NCBI RefSeq assembly: GCF_000472525.1
Contig: NZ_AWZT01000034.1
Coordinates: 1-64,000 of the forward strand
DNA from: Paraburkholderia dilworthii
GTDB lineage: Bacteria > Pseudomonadota > Gammaproteobacteria > Burkholderiales > Burkholderiaceae
Direction of reading: 5' to 3'
Length of the DNA: 64,000 bases
Shown here: positions 59,201 to 64,000 of the stretch, piece after piece
How positions within the stretch are numbered: position 1 is the first letter of the stretch
Layout of the letters: every line of letters starts with the position of its first letter
Program-made: the position numbers and the translations under genes
The notes under the pieces: model-generated
What the model saw: the letters and a program-made list of their open reading frames with translations, nothing else
Told to the model about the DNA's origin: nothing
Database searches by the model: none

Positions 59201-62200
59201 ATGGCAAGCATCAATAAAGCATCATTCGCATCTTCCATGCAGACCATGCGCGATGTCGCGCAGTCGCGCCGCACACGGCGCGTCATCACAGGTCTGCTGA
59301 TCTTCATCGTATTGTTCGGTCTGCTGGGTTTTTTCGCGGCGCCGCCGCTGATTCGCCACATCGCCGAGCAGCAGCTCAGCAAGCAGCTCGACCGGCCCGC
59401 AACGATCGGCCGCATCGCGCTCAATCCCTATACGCTCAAACTCGAAGCCGACCGCGTGCATATCGGCGAGCGCGGCGGTGCAGGCGATTTCGTGGATATC
59501 GAGCGGCTTATCGTGCAGCCGTCATGGAGTTCGCTGTTTCGCGCGGCGCCGATCATCGACGAAGTGCAGCTCGATTCGCCGCGTTTCCATGTGGTTCGCT
59601 ATGACGCGCAGCGCTTCAATTTCACCGATCTGATCGAGAAATTTTCGAAGCAACCGAGCGCGCCCGACACCAAGCCGACGCTCTTTTCGGTGTCGAATAT
59701 TCGTCTTGAGAACGGCCAGATTACATTCGACGACAAACTGCTCGGCGCCACTCATGTAATCGATCAATGGAAGCTCGGCATTCCGTTTATCGCTACGTTG
59801 CCTTCCAAAACCGACATTTTCGTCGAGCCGTTGCTGCGCGCGCGGATCGACGGTAGTCCGCTTGCCATCGACGGCAAAACCAAACCGTTCGCAGCGTCGC
59901 GCGAGTCAGAAGTGTCGTTGCGCTTCGACGGGCTCGACGTGCCGCGCCTCATCTCTTACGTGCCGACCAAACTGCCGGTGATCGTGCAATCGGGCAAGCT
60001 ATCTACGGATCTGAAGCTGAACTTCGTCATGTCGAACGACGCGCCGACGTTGCGCGTCGCCGGCACCGTCGATCTGAATGACGTCGACGTGCAGGACCAG
60101 AGCAAGGCGCCGTTTTTTGCGGCGCGCGCCGTGCATGTCGCCGCGCGCACGCTCGAGCCGCTTAAGAGCCTCTATCATTTCGACGATATTCGCATCGACG
60201 CGCCGAGCGCGAATCTCGCGCGCGATAGAACCGGCGTGCTGAGTGTCGAGCGGATGTTTGCGCCTGCGCCGGCTGCTGCGAAGACGGCGGCTGAATCGGC
60301 GAGCGCATCGGCGGCTGCGTCCGCACCTGCTTCGGCGCAATCCGCGACGAGTGCGCCGGTTGCGGCATCGAGTGCGAAGGCTGCGAAAGGCGACACCACA
60401 AAAGCCGCACCGCCGCTCGACCTCTCGATCAAACGCTTTGTGCTCAACGACGGTACGGTGAATGTGCGAGACGAAGCTGCATCGCGTCCCGTCGATGTCG
60501 GGCTGGAAAAACTCGCTGTCACACTGACCGATTTTTCGACGCTGGCCACCGCGCCCGCGCATTACACGCTGAATACCAACCTCAAGCGCAGCGGAGGTTC
60601 GCTCGGCGTGGCTGGCGCTTTGAGCCTCGCCGCTAAAACCGCGAGCGCAAAGCTCGATGTCAAGTCGCTGAATTTGCCGCTGCTGCAACCGTATCTCGAC
60701 GCTGCGACCACTGCGCAGGTGACGGACGGCGCGCTTTCGGCGACGGCGAATATCGGCGCGAACTGGTCGAAGTCGCCGGCTGCCGTGATGGTCGCGGATA
60801 CGCAACTCGATATGCGCTCGTTGAAAGTTGCGGCGCGCGGCGGCAAGGAGCCTGTGATCGCGCTCGCGCAAGGCAGCGTGAAGGTCAAGCAGGTGGACCT
60901 GAATGCTCGCACGGCCGACGTCACGAGCGTCGACACGACGGGGCTTGCGGTCGACGTGCAACGCCTGAAAGACGGCAGCATCAACCTTGCGTCGCTCGCG
61001 GGTTCTCATGACGCGGAGCCGACGCGCACAGCCATCCACGCGGCGAAGAAGGCGGAAGCGGAAGGCCCGGCATGGCACTACAAGATCGGCGAACTGAATG
61101 TCAAAGACGCCACAGCCAATTTCACCGACAACACCACGCCGCAGCCGGTGAAACTGGGCATCACGCCGCTACAGCTAAAAGTGCAGCAGATCAGCGACGA
61201 TCTGAGCCGTCCACTGCCGGTCCAACTGCAAGCCACGCTGAACAGAAAGGGCACGCTCGACCTCAAGGGCGACGTGAGCGCGACGCCGCTGAAGGTCGCC
61301 GTCAAGGTGAACGCGAACCGGCTGGACGCGGCGGCTTTCGAACCGTATTTCGGCAGCAAATTGAATGCGGCGATTGCGAGCGCGCTGCTCAATGCGAGCG
61401 GCGATCTTGCGTTGACCCAGGCGAAGTCGTTGAAGGCGAGCTATCGCGGCGACGTCGCGCTCGTCGACGTGCGGATGCTCGACAAGGCAACCTCGGACCC
61501 GTTCGCGGGATGGCGTTCGCTCGCGCTGTCGAAGCTGAAAGCGGATTACGACGAGCGTGGCACGTCGGTGGACGCGGAGCGCGTCACCTTTACGAAGTTC
61601 TATGGGCGCGTGCTGCTCGACGCGCGAGGCAAGCTGAATCTGAACGACGTCGTCGCGCATGAAACGGGCGCGGCGCAGTCGCTCACGCGCGACAAGAACG
61701 ATAAGGGCGGCGCGGAACCCGTGCCGCTGACGCCGCCGACGGCGTCGGCTGTCGTTGCCGCGTCGGCGCCCGTGGTGGCGTCGGCGTCGTCCGCTGCGCC
61801 CGCAACAGTGACGGCCGCTACGCCGCCGCAAAGTCCGGTCAAACTGCATTTCGGCCAACTGGTCTTGCAGCAGGGCCGCGTGACGTACAGCGATAATTTC
61901 ATCAAGCCGAACTACACGGCGAACCTGGTCGGCATTCAGGGTACGGTCGGCGCGTTCGGCACGCAATCGACCACCTCTGCGCCTGTCGACATTGCGGCGA
62001 AGCTGGCGGCCAATGGTCCGCTGTCCATTCGCGGCACCGTCAATCCGCTGATCGCGAAGCCGGCGCTCGATCTGACCGCGAGCGCGCACGACATCGAGCT
62101 CACCAATTTGACGCCGTATTCCGCGAAATATGCGGGTTATCCGATCACCAAAGGCAAGCTGAACGTCGATCTGCATTACAAGCTCGAGAACGACCAGCTG

Positions 62201-63025
62201 AATGCGGATAACCATCTGTTCATTGATCAACTGACATTTGGCGATCACGTCGACAACGACACGGCGACTAAACTGCCGGTGCGGCTCGCCATTTCGCTGC
62301 TGAAGAATTCGCGCGGTGAAATCGACGTGAATCTGCCGGTGTCGGGCTCGTTGTCGAATCCGGAGTTCAGCATCGGCGGGCTGATCTGGCATGCGGTGCT
62401 CAACCTGCTGCAAAAGGCGGTGACCGCGCCGTTCTCGTTGATCGCCAATGCGTTCGGCGGCAATGGCGAGGAGTTGGGCTATGTCGAATTCGAACCTGGC
62501 TCAGCACAACTCACCGAGGCGGACAGCAAGAAGCTCGATACGATTGTGAAGGCGCTCGGCTCAAAGCCGTCGATCAAAATGGACCTGATTGGCCGCGTCG
62601 ACCCGAAGATCGACGAGCCCGCATTGCGCATGCGGTACGTGGACCGTCTCGTCAAGCAGCAGAAGATCAAGGACGTGGTGGGCAACGGCCAAAGCGTGGA
62701 TTTGGCGAGCGTTACGGTCGATCCGAAGGAATACGACAAGTATCTGACCAAGGCGTATAAATCCGCGGACTTCAAGAAGCCGCGCAATATCGTCGGCCTG
62801 ACGAAGAGTTTGCCCGACGACGACATGAAGAGCGCGCTCGCGGCCAACGCGCCTATCGACGAGGCCAGCCTGCGGCAGCTCGCGCAACAGCGGGCGCAGA
62901 GCGTGCAGCAGTACCTGGACGGCAAGATCGACAGCAGTCGCGTGTTTATCGTCGCGCCGAAGCTCGACGCGGACGGCATCAAGGATAAAGGCGCGACCAC
63001 CCGAGTCGATTTCGGGCTGAAGTGA
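59201..63025 (+). CDS. AsmA-like DUF748 envelope protein
   Basis: A 1,274-residue protein anchored by one N-terminal transmembrane helix (TGLLIFIVLFGLLGFFAAPPL, about 30-50). A long periplasmic part repeats beta-strand modules of the AsmA/TamB kind (for example LNPYTLKLEADRVHIGE and DVDLN/NVDLHYKLENDQLNADNHLFIDQLTFG). Two low-complexity Ala/Ser/Pro linkers lie at about 370-410 and 845-890. The C-terminal 180 residues end in an OmpA-like stretch (GYVEFEPGSAQLTEADSKKLDTIVKALG), as in many DUF748 proteins. Relatives shuttle lipids between membranes; that is plausible here. ATG 59201 lacks a clear ribosome site; 59147 and 59237 are alternatives. Confidence 0.88.
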   Translation: MASINKASFASSMQTMRDVAQSRRTRRVITGLLIFIVLFGLLGFFAAPPLIRHIAEQQLSKQLDRPATIGRIALNPYTLKLEADRVHIGERGGAGDFVDIERLIVQPSWSSLFRAAPIIDEVQLDSPRFHVVRYDAQRFNFTDLIEKFSKQPSAPDTKPTLFSVSNIRLENGQITFDDKLLGATHVIDQWKLGIPFIATLPSKTDIFVEPLLRARIDGSPLAIDGKTKPFAASRESEVSLRFDGLDVPRLISYVPTKLPVIVQSGKLSTDLKLNFVMSNDAPTLRVAGTVDLNDVDVQDQSKAPFFAARAVHVAARTLEPLKSLYHFDDIRIDAPSANLARDRTGVLSVERMFAPAPAAAKTAAESASASAAASAPASAQSATSAPVAASSAKAAKGDTTKAAPPLDLSIKRFVLNDGTVNVRDEAASRPVDVGLEKLAVTLTDFSTLATAPAHYTLNTNLKRSGGSLGVAGALSLAAKTASAKLDVKSLNLPLLQPYLDAATTAQVTDGALSATANIGANWSKSPAAVMVADTQLDMRSLKVAARGGKEPVIALAQGSVKVKQVDLNARTADVTSVDTTGLAVDVQRLKDGSINLASLAGSHDAEPTRTAIHAAKKAEAEGPAWHYKIGELNVKDATANFTDNTTPQPVKLGITPLQLKVQQISDDLSRPLPVQLQATLNRKGTLDLKGDVSATPLKVAVKVNANRLDAAAFEPYFGSKLNAAIASALLNASGDLALTQAKSLKASYRGDVALVDVRMLDKATSDPFAGWRSLALSKLKADYDERGTSVDAERVTFTKFYGRVLLDARGKLNLNDVVAHETGAAQSLTRDKNDKGGAEPVPLTPPTASAVVAASAPVVASASSAAPATVTAATPPQSPVKLHFGQLVLQQGRVTYSDNFIKPNYTANLVGIQGTVGAFGTQSTTSAPVDIAAKLAANGPLSIRGTVNPLIAKPALDLTASAHDIELTNLTPYSAKYAGYPITKGKLNVDLHYKLENDQLNADNHLFIDQLTFGDHVDNDTATKLPVRLAISLLKNSRGEIDVNLPVSGSLSNPEFSIGGLIWHAVLNLLQKAVTAPFSLIANAFGGNGEELGYVEFEPGSAQLTEADSKKLDTIVKALGSKPSIKMDLIGRVDPKIDEPALRMRYVDRLVKQQKIKDVVGNGQSVDLASVTVDPKEYDKYLTKAYKSADFKKPRNIVGLTKSLPDDDMKSALAANAPIDEASLRQLAQQRAQSVQQYLDGKIDSSRVFIVAPKLDADGIKDKGATTRVDFGLK

Positions 63026-63052
63026 GCGCCGTGCGGCGTGGTGGCATCGCCG

Positions 63053-64000
63053 TCACGCCGCGCGCGTCGGCGTCTTCAGCGCAGTTTGCTCGATCACGCG
63101 CGCGAGCGTGTCGAACGCGGGTCCAATCTTTTCGTTCGGCACGCACGCATAACCGAGCAGCAGTCCGCGCATCGCGGGCGGGTCGCTGCTGTAATAGCTC
63201 GCGAGCGGCCGCACGATCACACCGGCGTCGAACGCCGCCGCCGTCACTGCGCGATCGTCCGCATGATCGGGCAGTCCAAGCACGAGATGCAAACCGGCCT
63301 CGTCGCCCATGACCGGCAGTTCGTTGCCGAACCGCGCGGTGATCGCGTCGATCAAAATCTGCCTGCGCTCGCCGTACAACGCACGCATGCGCCGAACATG
63401 CGACGTGAGGTGCCCGTCCATGATGAAGTCGGTCATCACCGCCTGCTGCATCAACTGACCTTCGCGATAAAGCTCGGCGATGCCCATGCGGAACGTGTCG
63501 ACCAGATGCTCCGGCGCGATCATGTAGCCCATGCGCAAGCCGGGAAATAGCATCTTGCCGAGACTGCCGACGTAGATCACCTGACCAGCGTCGTCGAGAC
63601 CTTGCAGAGACGCAAGCGGCCGGCTGCCGTAGCGGAATTCGCTGTCGTAGTCGTCCTCGATGATCCACACGTTGTGCTGGCGCGCGTATTCGAGCAGCGT
63701 GCGGCGGCGCGCAAGGCTCATCACCATGCCGAGCGGATATTGATGCGACGGCGTGACGAGCGCGAGACGCGGCGGCTCTCGCAAATCCTGCTCGCGCGGA
63801 TTGAGGCCTTCCTCGTCCACCGGCACTGGAACGAGCGTGATTCCCGACGACTGCAACACGCTGCGCGCGCCCCAATAGCACGGCTCTTCGACCCACGCGC
63901 GATCGCCGACGTCGGTGAGCAGCCGCACCGCCAGATCGATGGATTGGTGAATACCCGTAGTGATGATGATCTGATCCGGCGTGCAATTCACCGATCGCGC
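63053..64000 (-). CDS. MocR/PdxR-type regulator, aminotransferase domain (partial, right edge)
   Basis: The 3' part of a minus-strand gene whose start lies outside the window. The visible 315 or so residues are a fold type I PLP domain: PDQIIITTGIHQSIDLAVRLLTD, VEEPCYWGARSVL, VTPSHQYPLGMVMSL (MocR-typical), IIEDDYDSEFRYGSRPL with the PLP-binding Asp and Tyr, and VGSLGKMLFPGLRMGY with the PLP Lys. In MocR proteins a GntR-type winged HTH precedes this domain. Targets are often vitamin B6 or amino-acid genes. It converges with the DUF748 gene, 27 bp apart. Confidence 0.9.
   Translation of the reverse strand, partial: ARSVNCTPDQIIITTGIHQSIDLAVRLLTDVGDRAWVEEPCYWGARSVLQSSGITLVPVPVDEEGLNPREQDLREPPRLALVTPSHQYPLGMVMSLARRRTLLEYARQHNVWIIEDDYDSEFRYGSRPLASLQGLDDAGQVIYVGSLGKMLFPGLRMGYMIAPEHLVDTFRMGIAELYREGQLMQQAVMTDFIMDGHLTSHVRRMRALYGERRQILIDAITARFGNELPVMGDEAGLHLVLGLPDHADDRAVTAAAFDAGVIVRPLASYYSSDPPAMRGLLLGYACVPNEKIGPAFDTLARVIEQTALKTPTRAA

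Noticed and set aside
1..64000. CRISPR arrays, toxin-antitoxin pairs, phage-defence operons
   Set aside because: No regular spaced repeats, and the small regulators lack recognisable toxin partners; DUF2442 has no DUF4160 neighbour.

Overview
The window looks like a replicon of a Paraburkholderia/Burkholderia-type betaproteobacterium (Burkholderiales). The basis is high GC with strong GC3 bias over most of it, several H-NS/MvaT-like small nucleoid proteins with the SGRGR-x-P-x-W box, CspA-type proteins, PHA-linked genes (phasin, acetoacetyl-CoA reductase), GcvA-type LysR and MocR regulators, and typical Burkholderiales sugar operons. No rRNA, confident tRNA, complete insertion sequence or CRISPR array was seen.

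Region 1 (about 1-14,250) is accessory in character. Coding density is low, genes are small and base composition is less biased. It holds a divergent cold-shock protein / Hfq-like pair, a phasin, DUF2442 and VOC proteins, a stand-alone receiver domain, Xre-type regulators, an orphan phaB, an alpha/beta hydrolase, an H-NS-family protein with two DNA-binding modules and a tandem-HTH regulator. Decay is visible: a csp 3' remnant near 2.8 kb, a csp with a one-base deletion at about 6.84 kb, an Hfq-like gene with one base missing in a T run at 748-752, and a receiver-domain pseudogene at 7.4-7.7 kb. The recurrent theme is RNA chaperones, nucleoid proteins, regulators and PHA-associated functions.

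Region 2 (14,250-31,100) is dense. A GntP-family permease is divergent from a sigma-54-dependent activator, with a recognisable -24/-12 promoter and two copies of a near-palindromic 12-mer between them. Then come a lipoprotein, a serine hydrolase and a second H-NS-like protein. A probable operon follows: a Fae-like protein, an aldo/keto reductase, an aldehyde dehydrogenase and an MFS transporter. After it lie prfC with a strong terminator, a GcvA-like LysR regulator and a Pat-like CoA-binding/GNAT protein with a shortened ATP-grasp part.

Region 3 (31,100-42,000) is a non-phosphorylative deoxy-sugar catabolic island: an IclR regulator divergent from an ABC importer (binding protein, ATPase, permease), a two-part UxaA-type dehydratase, a sugar dehydrogenase of the AKR family, a lactonase, an SDR and an FAH-family hydrolase. 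Together they form a complete route from an L-fucose-like sugar to two C3 products.

Region 4 (42,000-64,000) is mixed core-like content: thioesterase, two chemoreceptors, an intact csp with terminator, an AGE-family epimerase, MgtC, a repeat-containing membrane protein, small Burkholderiales proteins, 3-hydroxyacyl-CoA dehydrogenase, flavin reductase, a CopA-like Cu(I) ATPase behind a CueR-type promoter with a 19-bp spacer, a DUF1254-type lipoprotein, a large AsmA/DUF748 protein and a MocR regulator running off the right edge.

All assignments come from reading motifs and translations; no database search was run.
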